Shown: piece after piece, positions 51,375 to 61,456 of the stretch
Position numbering within the stretch: the stretch's first letter is position 1
Layout: each line of letters starts with the position of its first letter
DNA from: Neobacillus sp. YX16
GTDB taxonomy: Bacteria; Bacillota; Bacilli; Bacillales; Cytobacillaceae
Direction of reading: 5' to 3'
NCBI RefSeq assembly: GCF_030123505.1
Contig: NZ_CP126115.1
Span: 4,974,001 to 5,038,000 of the forward strand
DNA length: 64,000 nucleotides
Notes under the pieces: model-generated
Told to the model about the DNA's origin: nothing
Databases searched by the model: none
What the model saw: only the letters and a program-made list of their open reading frames with translations
Program-made: the position numbers and the translations under genes

Positions 51375-52862
51375 CTATTCAATCACTAAGGTAACGACTG
51401 ACATAGCTGGAAGTTTGATAACTAATTTGTTGTTTTCAACGGTCACTCCAGTGAACGCAGCTGGTTTAACAACATCTGGCTGTTCAAAAGTGTTATGAGC
51501 ATTCATACTATTTGCAGTAAGGATGGTGCCAGATACCTTTGAATCCGCCGCATTTACACCACGTAGATCTAAATCAATAATTGCTTCATTTTTATGATCA
51601 ATGTTACATAAGCTGACGTGAACTTTGCCTTCTGTATTTTTAGATGCTGATACCGTTACTTGTGGTAACGTAACCCCATTGTTTTCATAGGTTCCAAATG
51701 TTGAATCTACAGCCAACACTTGCGCATCCTGGTGTACTTTGTACATATCAAATACATGGTATGTTGGAGTTAGAATCATCTGCTCTCCTTCAGTAAGAAT
51801 CATTGCCTGCAAGACATTAACGGTTTGAGCAATATTTGTCATTTGAACGCGGTCTGCATGATTGTGGAAGATATTAAAATGTAAACCTGCAACTAGAGCG
51901 TCACGAATTGTATTTTGTTGAAAAAGGAATCCTGGGTTCGTTCCTGGTTCTACATCAAACCAAGTTCCCCATTCATCAATAATCATTCCAACACGTTTTT
52001 CTGGATCATATTTATCCATAATCGTGCTGTGTTTTGTAATTAATTCATCCATATGTAGTGCCTTTTTCATCGTGATAAACCATTCATCTTCAGGGAAATC
52101 CACTGCAGATCCTTTTCCAAGCCAGAAGTCTCCAGGAATGGTGTAATAGTGGAGGCTTAAGCCATCCATTAGCCAATGTGCATTTTTCATTAGCACTTCG
52201 GTCCAGTTATAGTCATCAACGTTCGCACCGCCAGCAATTTTATAAATCTTGTTGCCGCCATAATTTCTTACATAGGTTTGGTAACGTCGATAAAGGTCTG
52301 CATAATATTCAGGACGCATATTTCCTCCGCAGCCCCAGTTTTCATTCCCTACTCCAAAATATTTTAGTTTCCATGGTTCGTCTTTGCCATTTTCCCGACG
52401 CCAATTTGCCATTGGAGATTCGCCTTCAAATGTCATATATTCAACCCATTCAGACATTTCCTGAACAGTACCGCTTCCTACGTTTCCACAAATGTATGGC
52501 TCACACTCTAACAATTCACATAACATCATAAATTCATGTGTTCCAAAGTGATTGTTTTCTACAACGCCGCCCCAATGTGTATTAACCATACGCTTACGAT
52601 TTTCTTTTGGACCAATGCCATCTTTCCAGTGATATTCGTCTGCAAAGCACCCGCCTGGCCAGCGAAGGACAGGAACTTTAATATTCTTTAATGCAGCTAA
52701 GACATCATTTCGAATTCCTTTTGTGTTTGGAATAGAAGAATCCTCGCCTACCCAAATTCCTTCATAGATACATCTGCCGAGATGTTCAGCAAAATGACCA
52801 TAAATATTCTTATTTATTTTTCCTTTTGTAATATCTGCGTTCACAATGACATTATTTGACAT
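51375..52862 (-). CDS. Alpha-L-arabinofuranosidase, GH51 (second paralogue)
   Basis: A 495-aa GH51 enzyme, distant from the other GH51 gene. Acid/base Glu in [13 protein letters not shown], nucleophile Glu in [24 protein letters not shown] early. No signal peptide. Two GH51 enzymes with different active-site surroundings suggest divided substrate preference (for example, side chains versus main-chain oligomers). ATG after GGAGGCTTAATTC. Confidence 0.92.
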   Translation of the reverse strand: MSNNVIVNADITKGKINKNIYGHFAEHLGRCIYEGIWVGEDSSIPNTKGIRNDVLAALKNIKVPVLRWPGGCFADEYHWKDGIGPKENRKRMVNTHWGGVVENNHFGTHEFMMLCELLECEPYICGNVGSGTVQEMSEWVEYMTFEGESPMANWRRENGKDEPWKLKYFGVGNENWGCGGNMRPEYYADLYRRYQTYVRNYGGNKIYKIAGGANVDDYNWTEVLMKNAHWLMDGLSLHYYTIPGDFWLGKGSAVDFPEDEWFITMKKALHMDELITKHSTIMDKYDPEKRVGMIIDEWGTWFDVEPGTNPGFLFQQNTIRDALVAGLHFNIFHNHADRVQMTNIAQTVNVLQAMILTEGEQMILTPTYHVFDMYKVHQDAQVLAVDSTFGTYENNGVTLPQVTVSASKNTEGKVHVSLCNIDHKNEAIIDLDLRGVNAADSKVSGTILTANSMNAHNTFEQPDVVKPAAFTGVTVENNKLVIKLPAMSVVTLVIE

Positions 52863-52914
52863 GAATTAAGCCTCCTGTTTCTAACACTTTTTAGTGTTCC
52901 ATTATTAAACACTA

Positions 52915-52936
52915 GGGCTATTATTGCTAATAGCCC
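52915..52936 (-). terminator. Hairpin in the araA to GH51 gap
   Basis: GGGCTATTA-TTGC-TAATAGCCC, perfect 9-bp arms, with a smaller hairpin AACACT-TTTT-AGTGTT beside it. No T tract follows, so it is more likely an RNA-processing or partial-attenuation hairpin than a full terminator. Confidence 0.5.
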
Positions 52937-52963
52937 CAAATGATTGTTTAATTAAGTTTCGAA

Positions 52964-54448
52964 TTAACGGTAAATAAGGTCGTTCCAGCGCAGTTCATTA
53001 TTGAAGGCATGAGTGTTAGTATCGTTATTGATTACTACCATTTCAATACCAGCTAATTCAGCAAAATCTCTTAATTGTTCAGTTGTTACTTTAGTAGAGT
53101 AGCCAGTATGGTGAGCTCCTCCAGCCTGAATCCAATTCTCAACAGCTTGACTTAAGGATGGCTGTGTCTTCCATAAAACCCTCGCTACAGGAAGGTTTGG
53201 CATTTCTTTCTCTGGCTGTACAGCATCAACTTCATTCACAAGTAAACGGAAACGATGTCCAAGGTCGATAATCGATGCATTTAATGCAGAGCCGCCTTTT
53301 CCATCAAACACGATTCTCGCAGGGTCTTCTTTGCCGCCGATTCCAAGCGGATGAACCTCAATTTTAGGACGTGTTGCTGAAATTGTAGGACATACCTCAA
53401 GCATATGGGCACCCAGTACCATTTCATTTCCTGGCTCAAAATGATACGTATAGTCTTCCATGAAGGACGTCTCTTCGTTACCAGCAATAATTTTCATTAA
53501 TCTAACTAATGCGGCCGTTTTCCAGTCACCTTCTCCAGCGAAGCCATAGCCCTGTTCCATTAAACGTTGAACAGCAAGACCTGGCAGCTGATGCATACCA
53601 TGTAAATCTTCAAAAGTTGTCGTAAATGCTGTATAGTTTCCTTCTGTTAAGAAAGCTTTCATTCCTAGTTCAATTCTAGCTTGATATCGAATAGAGTCCC
53701 TCACTGGACCTTCCGCTAGACCTTCAGGCAAAATATCATAAAGCTCTTCATATTCAGCTAAAAGCTGATCTAATTCTTGGTCAGTTACCTCATTCATTTT
53801 TTGAACTAAGTCACCCACACCATATCCATTAACAGTCCAGCCAAATTTAATTTGTGCTTCGACTTTGTCACCTTCTGTTACTGCTACCTGACGCATATTA
53901 TCGCCAAATCTTGCTACTTTGAGGTTTTTGCTTTCTGCAAACGCTGCTGCAGTACGCATCCAGCTGCCAATGCGCTCTCTTACTTCAGGACTTTCCCAGT
54001 GTCCAACCACTACCTTACGCTTAATATTCATGCGGCTGTGGATAAAACCATGCTCACGGTCACCATGTGCAGATTGGTTTAAGTTCATAAAATCCATATC
54101 AATGGAATCCCATGGAATATCACGATTAAATTGAGTAGCTAGATGTAATAGTGGTTTTTGAAGTGCAGCTAGTCCTGCAATCCACATTTTTGATGGTGAG
54201 AAGGTGTGCATCCAAGTAATAATACCTGCACAATTTTCATCTGCATTTGCTTCTAAAATCAATTTACGAATCGCATCTGAATCTTTTACAACGGATTTGA
54301 ATACGAGTTTATAAGGAACAGCTGAGTCATCGTCCAGACCATTCACAATCGTTTTTGAATTTTCTTCTACTGCTCTTAGTACATCTTCTCCATAGAGTAA
54401 TTGACTTCCAGTGACAAACCAATATTCATACGCTTTTGTAGTTAACAA
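52964..54448 (-). CDS. araA: L-arabinose isomerase
   Basis: A 494-aa enzyme converting L-arabinose to L-ribulose. Landmarks: [40 protein letters not shown], the metal-ligand region [20 protein letters not shown] and [19 protein letters not shown]. The start is TTG after GGGGGAG. Placed downstream of araD, in the order araB-araD-araA. Confidence 0.96.
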   Translation of the reverse strand: MLTTKAYEYWFVTGSQLLYGEDVLRAVEENSKTIVNGLDDDSAVPYKLVFKSVVKDSDAIRKLILEANADENCAGIITWMHTFSPSKMWIAGLAALQKPLLHLATQFNRDIPWDSIDMDFMNLNQSAHGDREHGFIHSRMNIKRKVVVGHWESPEVRERIGSWMRTAAAFAESKNLKVARFGDNMRQVAVTEGDKVEAQIKFGWTVNGYGVGDLVQKMNEVTDQELDQLLAEYEELYDILPEGLAEGPVRDSIRYQARIELGMKAFLTEGNYTAFTTTFEDLHGMHQLPGLAVQRLMEQGYGFAGEGDWKTAALVRLMKIIAGNEETSFMEDYTYHFEPGNEMVLGAHMLEVCPTISATRPKIEVHPLGIGGKEDPARIVFDGKGGSALNASIIDLGHRFRLLVNEVDAVQPEKEMPNLPVARVLWKTQPSLSQAVENWIQAGGAHHTGYSTKVTTEQLRDFAELAGIEMVVINNDTNTHAFNNELRWNDLIYR

Positions 54449-54526
54449 GGTAACTCCCCCTTAGGATATTGTATATTTGATAGATTCGTAATTTCTTAAT
54501 ATGAAAATGAGTTAATATTTTTACTT

Positions 54527-55222
54527 CTATTTTTGACCATAGTAGGCATTCACACCGTGCTTGCGAAGATAGTGCTTATCTAACAAAAATTGATCAATCG
54601 GTTCTATTTGTGAGTTTAATTGGAATGTATGAAGGGCCATTTTGGCTACTTCTTCAAGTACCACTGCATTGTGGACAGCCTGATTGGCATCTTTCCCCCA
54701 ACAAAATGGTGCATGATTTGAAACGAGTACACCTGGCATTGCTAACGGATCAATACCTCCAGTTTCAAATGTTTCAATAATGACATTGCCTGTTTCCAAC
54801 TCATATGCCATCTTTATTTCATCTTTTGTTAATGTGCGTGTGCAAGGTATTTCACCATAGTAATAATCTGCATGAGTTGTACCTAAAGCAGGAATGGAAC
54901 GACCTGCCTGTGCCCAAGCAGTTGCCCAAGGTGAATGTGTATGTACAATTCCACCTACATGTTGAAAGGAGCGATAAAGTGAAAGATGTGTTGGCGTATC
55001 AGAAGAAGGACGCTTTGTTCCTTCGATGATGTTTCCTTCCAAATCTACTACCACCATATCCTCTAGTGTTAGTTCTTCATATGGAACACCGCTGGGTTTA
55101 ATAACTACGAGTCCTTGATCACGATCAATTCCACTAACATTTCCCCATGTAAACGTAACAAGTCCATGTTTTGGAAGCTGTAAATTAGCTTCCAAAACAT
55201 CTTTTTTCAATTTTTCTAACAT
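54527..55222 (-). CDS. araD: L-ribulose-5-phosphate 4-epimerase
   Basis: A 231-aa class II aldolase-fold enzyme giving D-xylulose 5-phosphate. Zn ligands: [10 protein letters not shown] (two His) and a further His in [11 protein letters not shown]. Start ATG overlaps the araB stop by 7 bp. Last step before the pentose phosphate pathway. Confidence 0.95.
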   Translation of the reverse strand: MLEKLKKDVLEANLQLPKHGLVTFTWGNVSGIDRDQGLVVIKPSGVPYEELTLEDMVVVDLEGNIIEGTKRPSSDTPTHLSLYRSFQHVGGIVHTHSPWATAWAQAGRSIPALGTTHADYYYGEIPCTRTLTKDEIKMAYELETGNVIIETFETGGIDPLAMPGVLVSNHAPFCWGKDANQAVHNAVVLEEVAKMALHTFQLNSQIEPIDQFLLDKHYLRKHGVNAYYGQK

Positions 55223-56910
55223 ACTGTCTCCTCCGTTTTCTCTAAGGAGCTATCCTTCTTAATTTTTTTCAATGTCTTCATTACATTGTTTTCGCCGCGT
55301 CCAAAGTAATCATATAAACGGGCATACTCATTGAAAAGCTGATTATATACGTCTGCGTTAGATTTAATAGGTTGATAGATATAATCTTTTACTCGGCCCA
55401 TATCCTTTGCAGCATCCGTAATACTATCGTAGCCACCGCGGTCTTTTCCTGCTGCAACTGCACCGAACATGGCAGAGCCTAGTGCAGGTGTTTGAGATGA
55501 AGCAGAAATTTTAATATCCATATCTAATACATCTGAGTAAATTTGCATCATCATTGTATTTTTTTCAGCAATGCCTCCAGCTGCGAATACTTCGTTTACT
55601 GGCACTCCATTGTTTCTGAAAGTCTCTACAATCATCCTAGTGCCATAAGCTGTCGCTTCGATTAATGCCCGGTAGATTTCTTCTGGTTTCGTTAGTAATG
55701 TAGCGCCTAACAATACTCCAGTCAGGTCAGCGTCAACAAGAGTAGAACGATTGCCGTTCCACCAATCTAATGCTAAAAGTCCACTTTCACCCACTTGTAG
55801 TTTGCTAGCTTTTTCGGTTAATAGCTGGTGAATATTAATTCCTCTAGCATTTGCTTCTTCTTGATAGCTTGTTGGTACACAGTTTTCTGTAAACCATTCA
55901 AAGTGGTCGCCTACACAGGATTGCCCTGCTTCATATCCCATGTATCCAGGAATTACACCATCTTCAACGACACCACACATACCTGGTACTACTTTTTCTT
56001 CTTCCCCAAGCAGTATGTGGCAGGTTGAGGTACCCATAATCATTAACAATTTCCCCGGCTCGGTAATTCCTACTGCTGGAACAGCTACATGAGCGTCTAC
56101 ATTCGCTACAGCAACTGCGGTACCAGGTTTCAAACCTGTTAACTTTGCTGCTTTTTCAGTTATTTCTCCGGCTTTCGCACCAATCGGGAATATCTTTGTT
56201 GATAATTTTTCTTCTACTACATTCTCCAAACGGGAATCAAGCGCCTTAAAGAAATCCTGTGATGGATAACCATCTTGCTTATGCCAAATTGCTTTGTAAC
56301 CAGCTGTACAGCTGTTACGGGTGATTTCTCCCGTTAATTGAGAAATAACCCAATCAGTTGCTTCAAGTATTTGATCTGCACCATCATAAATTTCTGGTGC
56401 TTCATTTAAAATTTGCCAAACTTTTGGAATCATCCATTCAGATGAAATTTTTCCGCCATAGCGAGCTAAGAACTTTTCCCCACGTGCTTCAGCAATTTCA
56501 TTTAAACGATTTGCTTCGTCTTGTGCCGCATGGTGTTTCCATAGCTTTACATAGCTGTGAGGATTGCTGCTTAGTTCTGGTTGAAAACATAAAGGTGCTC
56601 CATTTTTATCAATCGGCAGGACCGTACAAGCAGTAAAATCTATTCCTAATCCAATAACATCTTCTGCTGAAATTTGTGCTTTTGTTAATACTTCTGGAAT
56701 TGTAATTTCTAAGACTTCCAGATAATCAGCTGGATGCTGCAAAGCCCAATCGTGTTCCAACTTTGTTTTTCCATCTGGTAAAAACTCATCCATTACCCCA
56801 TGTGTATATTCCTTAACAGCTGTAGCAACCTCTCTCCCTGTTCCTACTTCAACAAGTACCGCTCTTCCTGATTGTGTTCCATAATCTACACCAATCGAAT
56901 ATTTGGTCAT
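55216..56910 (-). CDS. araB: Ribulokinase
   Basis: A 564-aa FGGY-family kinase that phosphorylates L-ribulose. The start shows the ATPase motif [31 protein letters not shown] follows near 110, and the C-terminal signature region [19 protein letters not shown]. First gene of araB-araD-araA-GH51-DUF6171-abfA. The upstream region holds a cre site, a promoter and two AraR-like operators. Confidence 0.95.
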   Translation of the reverse strand: MTKYSIGVDYGTQSGRAVLVEVGTGREVATAVKEYTHGVMDEFLPDGKTKLEHDWALQHPADYLEVLEITIPEVLTKAQISAEDVIGLGIDFTACTVLPIDKNGAPLCFQPELSSNPHSYVKLWKHHAAQDEANRLNEIAEARGEKFLARYGGKISSEWMIPKVWQILNEAPEIYDGADQILEATDWVISQLTGEITRNSCTAGYKAIWHKQDGYPSQDFFKALDSRLENVVEEKLSTKIFPIGAKAGEITEKAAKLTGLKPGTAVAVANVDAHVAVPAVGITEPGKLLMIMGTSTCHILLGEEEKVVPGMCGVVEDGVIPGYMGYEAGQSCVGDHFEWFTENCVPTSYQEEANARGINIHQLLTEKASKLQVGESGLLALDWWNGNRSTLVDADLTGVLLGATLLTKPEEIYRALIEATAYGTRMIVETFRNNGVPVNEVFAAGGIAEKNTMMMQIYSDVLDMDIKISASSQTPALGSAMFGAVAAGKDRGGYDSITDAAKDMGRVKDYIYQPIKSNADVYNQLFNEYARLYDYFGRGENNVMKTLKKIKKDSSLEKTEETVC

Positions 56911-56935
56911 TACTTATCACCCTGCCTTTTATGTA

Positions 56936-56950
56936 AGAATACGTTTACAA
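56936..56950 (-). promoter_or_regulatory. cre (CcpA) site upstream of araB
   Basis: Minus strand TTGTAAACGTATTCT, a full match to the consensus WTGNAANCGNWNNCW, 26 bp from the araB start. A second near-match, ATGGAAGCGTTTAAT, is at 57004-57018. Predicts repression by glucose. Confidence 0.7.
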
Positions 56951-57032
56951 AAATATGATTTTTTTTGAGTTTCATAAAATGTTCATCCTATTACTTCTCG
57001 TTAATTAAACGCTTCCATAAATACAATGCCAT

Positions 57033-57046
57033 GTTATCCGTACAAG
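57033..57046. promoter_or_regulatory. AraR-like operator, araB distal site
   Basis: GTTATCCGTACAAG; reverse complement CTTGTACGGATAAC differs in one base from the operator at 57119. AraR operators known from B. subtilis resemble ATTTGTACGTACAAAT. Confidence 0.6.
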
Positions 57047-57087
57047 AATGAAAGTATAAAGTCTAATTCTTTTCTTTCCACCTTACA

Positions 57088-57118
57088 AGTATACAGGTAA
57101 TGTAAAATCACCTCTCAA
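57088..57118 (-). promoter_or_regulatory. Predicted araB promoter
   Basis: Minus strand TTGAGA and TATACT (with TG directly before) at 19-bp spacing. The spacing is longer than ideal. It lies between the two AraR-like operators. Confidence 0.4.
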
Positions 57119-57132
57119 CTTGTACGTATAAC
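57119..57132. promoter_or_regulatory. AraR-like operator, araB proximal site
   Basis: CTTGTACGTATAAC, adjoining the putative -35 of araB, 86 bp from its partner site. The spacing suits cooperative binding and DNA looping as known for AraR. Confidence 0.65.
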
Positions 57133-57233
57133 CTTTAAGTTGATTGTACCACCTATCTCTATTTTTTCAATGGTATTTTGATAATTTATTAAAAAAGTTT
57201 TGCACCTCGATAATCAGCCTCTTTTAAAGTAGG

Positions 57234-57611
57234 TCTGTTGATTTGCGCTCCACTAAGAAAAGCTTCTTTGAATAATCACCGCAGGGACAGGCGGTCTTTG
57301 CCTGTAACGAGGCGCTTCGCTTTCCGCAGGCGGTTCGGGAAGCCTGTCTAGCTGCAGCGCCTAGCCCCTCGAGTCGCTTCGGTCCCAACGTTGAAGTCAA
57401 AGAACGACTTCATCGTCAGGCCCTCCAGCGCTTGTCGGGGCTGTACAAGGCGCTTCCGCTTTTCCTACTCCTCGACGGTAAGAGATAAGCGGGGTCTCCC
57501 CTGTCCCGTCCTCCTGCAGGACATTGATTTACTTCCTCGAATCTGCCCACGCACGAAGAAAATGCGATAGCATTTTCGAGGAGTCTCGCGCCTTCCGCGC
57601 AAATCAACAGA
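57234..57611. repeat. MITE-like repeat, copy 2, interrupted by a second repeat
   Basis: Terminal inverted repeats TCTGTTGATTTGCGC and GCGCAAATCAACAGA are perfect over 15 bp. Body blocks match copies 1 and 3. A 124-bp segment of another repeat family interrupts it at 57346-57469. Lies between araB and the secreted arabinanase gene, in a gap of about 780 bp without real genes; the 63-aa ORF across it is repeat-derived. Confidence 0.88.
57346..57469. repeat. GGCGCTTCCGCTTTT-family repeat, copy 3, nested inside the MITE-like repeat
   Basis: Begins GTCTAGCTGCAGCGCCTAGC and ends ACAAGGCGCTTCCGCTTTTC. In uninterrupted host copies AGCCT is followed directly by CCTCG; here 124 bp separate them. It shares its two ends with the copy at 20.0 kb. 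Confidence 0.8.
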
Positions 57612-57649
57612 GTGCCAATATCACATTGTGCTTTAACGCACAGCTATAA

Positions 57650-57688
57650 TAAAAAAGTTAGGTACAACTCACTGGTTGTGCCTAACTT
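57650..57688 (-). terminator. Terminator after the secreted GH43 arabinanase gene
   Basis: Stem AAGTTAGGTACAAC / GTTGTGCCTAACTT with one mismatch (A/G), followed by T's on the minus strand. Confidence 0.85.
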
Positions 57689-59166
57689 CATTTATTAAAT
57701 GATTTACTTTTCCAGCTTTTTTTGCCCCAGAGGACGGTTCCATCTTGATCCATACCAGTAAAAACTAACGTCCCATTCCAATTCTCCCAATCCCAGGCTG
57801 GAATCACCTTCAGGTTATATGTTGAATAACTGTCAGGAGCAGCATCCGGATTGTAAATGTAAAGCTTTAATAGATTCTCACCCGTTAATTTCCAGCTGCT
57901 CTTTTCGTCATCCTTAATCCTTCCATTTTTCAGCAATTGAATTTGCTTTGAGGCTTGTAAACTATCATCATATCGTGGAAGTAAAATATGTTCCCAATTC
58001 CCAATGATATTTTCTTCACTAATTTTCTGTTCGGTTTCACCTGCAAACCTTTCAGGGGAAACTACTGGCCATCCATCTTCTGTCCAAACTATCTTTCGAA
58101 CATGTAAATGTGACCAATAGATATCTTCAACCGCTCTGGCATTATGAATGAGGAAATATTCCCCATCTGTTTCGAGTAACCCATTATGACCTGTCCCTTG
58201 CCAGCCTTCATCGTTATCAAAGGCATAAGAACCTACTAATTTATTTCCGGTATTAAATGACTCATCTGTACTGTCCACCATATCTTTTTCGTTATAGTCC
58301 AAATATGGACCTGTGATACTTTTAGATCTAGCAGCTCTGACATTGTACGTATCTTCTAACCATTCGTAAGAAACAGTTAAATAATAGTAATCTGTATCAG
58401 GGTTATATATTATCTCTGGACCTTCGATTCCAAAGCTCATATTTTTTCTTTGAGCAATAAGTGTCCCTTCATCCGCTGGATTTTCTAATTTCCCGGTATT
58501 CTTATTGATCTTCGAAATGAAGATTCCTCCGAAATACGACCCATAAACCATCCATGGCTGCCCCTGCTTATCGAATATAATATCAGGGTCAATAGCATTA
58601 ACTGTATAATTATCACCCTCCCGACTTTTGAAAACCACTCCTTTATCCTCCCACGGTCCTTCTATCGAAGCACTCGTCGCCATCCCGATATAAGAGTTTC
58701 TTTTACCAACCTCGGAAACTGAATAATATAAATAAAACTTATTATTCATTTCAATTACGGCAGGTGCCCAGAAGGTATTTCCTTTCGTCCATTCCAACCC
58801 TTCAGTTGAAACATGATCAAAAACTCTCCCAACAAACTCCCAATGTATTAGGTCCTTTGATTTTCTAATCTGAATCCCTGGAGTAGGAGGAGCTCCCACC
58901 ATATAGTCCGTAGAGAAAACATAGTACCAATCAGCCGCTTTAATAATTGCACCATCATGAGTAAAATTTGTCGTCCATTCCTTTTCCTTGTAAAGAATAT
59001 CAGTGTTTACATTTTGAATTAGCTCCCGTGCCGGTGGAGAAGGAAATTTAATTCCTGAAAAATCATTAAATTTCGGCTGCATTAATTTAAACCCAACCAG
59101 TACAGACGAAATCAAAATGATAAATACTCCTAAGCTGAAGAGTATTAATTTTGTTTTCCGTTTCAT
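57688..59166 (-). CDS. Secreted or membrane-anchored GH43 endo-1,5-alpha-L-arabinanase
   Basis: A 492-aa protein with an N-terminal hydrophobic segment (LILFSLGVFIILISSVLVGF), then a GH43 propeller: Asp in FTHDGAIIK, Asp in AIDPDIIFDKQG, Glu in IEGPEIIYN. From about residue 400 (ENIIGNWEHILLP) a C-terminal domain as in extracellular B. subtilis arabinanases. This is the only GH43 gene here with an export signal, so it should produce oligosaccharides for AraNPQ. RBS AGGAGCAAT precedes the ATG. Confidence 0.85.
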   Translation of the reverse strand: MKRKTKLILFSLGVFIILISSVLVGFKLMQPKFNDFSGIKFPSPPARELIQNVNTDILYKEKEWTTNFTHDGAIIKAADWYYVFSTDYMVGAPPTPGIQIRKSKDLIHWEFVGRVFDHVSTEGLEWTKGNTFWAPAVIEMNNKFYLYYSVSEVGKRNSYIGMATSASIEGPWEDKGVVFKSREGDNYTVNAIDPDIIFDKQGQPWMVYGSYFGGIFISKINKNTGKLENPADEGTLIAQRKNMSFGIEGPEIIYNPDTDYYYLTVSYEWLEDTYNVRAARSKSITGPYLDYNEKDMVDSTDESFNTGNKLVGSYAFDNDEGWQGTGHNGLLETDGEYFLIHNARAVEDIYWSHLHVRKIVWTEDGWPVVSPERFAGETEQKISEENIIGNWEHILLPRYDDSLQASKQIQLLKNGRIKDDEKSSWKLTGENLLKLYIYNPDAAPDSYSTYNLKVIPAWDWENWNGTLVFTGMDQDGTVLWGKKSWKSKSFNK

Positions 59167-59194
59167 GCCTATTGCTCCTAACGATTAAAATACA

Positions 59195-59232
59195 AAAGGC
59201 ACTTATCAGAAATAAAATTGATAAGTGCCTTT
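59195..59232 (-). terminator. Terminator after araQ
   Basis: Perfect 14-bp stem AAAGGCACTTATCA / TGATAAGTGCCTTT. Lies between araQ and the secreted arabinanase gene and may partly isolate the latter. Confidence 0.75.
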
Positions 59233-59296
59233 CTACATTTTCTATTAACTTTATAAACTACGAATCAAAATTGCACCTGCATATGATTTAGTTGTC

Positions 59297-60184
59297 TTAA
59301 CCTTTTACACCTGAAATAGCAATTGATTCGATGATTTGCTTTTGGAAGACAATAAACACAATCAACATTGGCAATAACGCAATGACAGAAGCCGCCATAA
59401 TTAACGGGTAATCACTTTGGATTGCATATGACGCGTTAAAGTTTGCAATAACTAGCTGCAGTGTTTGTTTTTCTGGAGAATTCAAGTACAGGATTGGACC
59501 TAAGTAATCATTCCAAATTCCCATGAACCACAAGATTAACTGTGCAGCAACAGCAGGCTTAATCAACGGAAAGATAATTTTGTAAAAGATTTGAAAATAA
59601 GAGCACCCATCGATCTTTGCCGCTTCTATAATAGATGTAGGAATACTTGATAAATACTGTCGTAAGAAGAAAATCATGAATATGTTACCAAACAATCCTG
59701 GAATGATTAATGGTAATAAACTATCAATCCATCCCACAGAAGAAAACATGATGAACTGTGGAATCATAATGACAGGATACGGAATCATTACAGATGCAAA
59801 TAATAGTAAAAATATTTTATTTTTTCCGCGGAACTGCAGCTTTGCAAAAGCAAAGGCAGCTAAGCTGGATGTGAATGTTCCAATAATGGTCACCGATATC
59901 GCAACGATTAAGCTATTACTAATACCTGATAACAACGGCCCCATAGACCAGATTTCAGCATACTTAGCAAAAGAGATCGTTTCAGGAATCCATACTGGAG
60001 GTAAGGCAAATACATCTTCTTTTGATTTAAGTGAAGTTGAAAACATCCATAGCAGCGGTGCCACCATGAAGATAGCTCCTACACTTAGAAAAGCAAAAAC
60101 AAAGATACTTGTAATTCTATTTTTTTTCTTTTCAGACATTGGTTCTGCTTTAACTTTCTTTTTATCTGCAATTGCAACTTCCAT
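59297..60184 (-). CDS. araQ: Arabinose-oligosaccharide ABC transporter permease AraQ
   Basis: A 295-aa MalG-type permease with six helices; the EAA loop is EAAKIDGCSYFQIFYKIIFP. Forms the channel with AraP. ATG after AAAGGGGC. No ATPase gene is in the window; in B. subtilis the shared MsmX ATPase serves AraNPQ, and the same is expected here. Confidence 0.93.
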   Translation of the reverse strand: MEVAIADKKKVKAEPMSEKKKNRITSIFVFAFLSVGAIFMVAPLLWMFSTSLKSKEDVFALPPVWIPETISFAKYAEIWSMGPLLSGISNSLIVAISVTIIGTFTSSLAAFAFAKLQFRGKNKIFLLLFASVMIPYPVIMIPQFIMFSSVGWIDSLLPLIIPGLFGNIFMIFFLRQYLSSIPTSIIEAAKIDGCSYFQIFYKIIFPLIKPAVAAQLILWFMGIWNDYLGPILYLNSPEKQTLQLVIANFNASYAIQSDYPLIMAASVIALLPMLIVFIVFQKQIIESIAISGVKG

Positions 60185-60225
60185 TATTAAATGCCCCTTT
60201 CTATTACTCTGTTAATCATCTGTTA

Positions 60226-61116
60226 TTAATCCAATTCAAAGGATGATTTTTCATTTATCTTAAATTGGATTAGGGTAATAATAAAGATGAAAAGTCCCAG
60301 TATTAAGGCCATTGCAGATGCATAACCTAATTGGAAGTTACCAAATGCTTTTTGCCAAACATAAAATACAACGGATGCTGAACTATATTCAGGACCGCCT
60401 GTTGGTGTCATAACGTTAATCTCAGTAAAGATTTGGGCGCCGCCAATAATATTCGTGACAATAATAAAGAATGTTACTGGTTTCACCATTGGCAGTGTAA
60501 TATGCCAAAACGCTTGAAATGCATTAGCACCGTCTAGTTTTGCTGCCTCATAAAATGATTTTGGTACGCTTTGCAGTGCGGCTAAGTATAGAAGCATCGT
60601 ATAGCCTAGACCCTTCCAAACTGCCATGATAATTAATGCTGGTTTAACGGTAGAAGTATTTTGCAGCCAGTTTGGACCTTCAATTCCAAATAGAGCAAGG
60701 AACTGGTTTACTAACCCGTAATCCCCATTGTAAGCCCACTGCCATAAAATAGAGATCGCAGCGATAGAAGATACAACTGGAATATAGTATAGCACCCTAA
60801 ATGTATTCGTTCCTGGAATTCCTCGGTTTAAGGCAAGAGCAAGCAATAATGCCAGCACAATACCAATCGGAATTCCCAGCATCATATAAATAGTGTTAAA
60901 CATAGACTTATAGAAATACTCATCTTGGAATACATTAATAAAGTTTTCTAGTCCAATAAAGTTCATTTGTCCTAGACCGTCCCAGTCAGTAAAAGCACCA
61001 TAGATAGAATAAATGAGGGGAGCCATAGCAAATATGAGGAATCCTATGACAGGTGCTGCAATGAAAATATAGGCGTTTCTTTGTTCTGTCCGATACAGTT
61101 TGGACGTAGCTTTCAT
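60226..61116 (-). CDS. araP: Arabinose-oligosaccharide ABC transporter permease AraP
   Basis: A 296-aa MalF-type permease with six helices; the EAA loop reads YEAAKLDGANAFQAFWHITLP. Pairs with AraQ, 41 bp downstream. Separated from araN by 340 bp holding a MITE-like repeat and a hairpin. Confidence 0.93.
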   Translation of the reverse strand: MKATSKLYRTEQRNAYIFIAAPVIGFLIFAMAPLIYSIYGAFTDWDGLGQMNFIGLENFINVFQDEYFYKSMFNTIYMMLGIPIGIVLALLLALALNRGIPGTNTFRVLYYIPVVSSIAAISILWQWAYNGDYGLVNQFLALFGIEGPNWLQNTSTVKPALIIMAVWKGLGYTMLLYLAALQSVPKSFYEAAKLDGANAFQAFWHITLPMVKPVTFFIIVTNIIGGAQIFTEINVMTPTGGPEYSSASVVFYVWQKAFGNFQLGYASAMALILGLFIFIITLIQFKINEKSSFELD

Positions 61117-61176
61117 CTTTCCTCACCCTTTCAAAACATGAATGAACATTTCCCTATTTCTAAATTTCTTATAATA

Positions 61177-61365
61177 AAGGCTGTGTTTAATTGGGCTGTT
61201 GATTTGTGCTCCAGGCGCTTCGCTTTCCGCAGGCGGTTCGGGAAGCCTCCTCGGCGCTAAAGCGCCTGCGGGGTCTCCCCTGTCCCGTCCTCCTGCAGGA
61301 GTCTCGCGCCTTCCGCACAAATCAACAGAGTTCTAAAATTAGCATTTACCTTTAACACAGCCTTA
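61177..61365. repeat. MITE-like repeat, copy 3, inside the araN-araP gap
   Basis: Inner terminal repeats CTGTTGATTTGTGC (61196) and GCACAAATCAACAG (ending 61328) are perfect over 14 bp; outer arms AAGGCTGTGTT and AACACAGCCTT extend to about 61177 and 61365. Shorter than copies 1 and 2: the stretch with CCGCAGGGACAGGCGGTC and the one with CGCACGAAGAAAATGCG are absent. Confidence 0.85.
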
Positions 61366-61388
61366 ATAAAAAATTTAGATAAAAGGAA

Positions 61389-61428
61389 TAAATGGTGCTA
61401 GCAGATTTCTTATAACTAGCACCATTTA
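61389..61428 (-). terminator. Intercistronic hairpin after araN
   Basis: Perfect 13-bp stem TAAATGGTGCTAG / CTAGCACCATTTA, followed by a moderately T-rich stretch on the minus strand. It could make araN mRNA more abundant than araP/araQ. Confidence 0.55.
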
Positions 61429-61456
61429 CACTATGTCAGAGCATCAATTTATTTTA

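Noticed and set aside
57081..57100. TTACAAGTATACAGG and the similar TAGTATACAAG at 63246 as further AraR operators
   Set aside because: They lack the central GTACGTAC-like core and overlap a predicted -10 region; too weak to list as sites.
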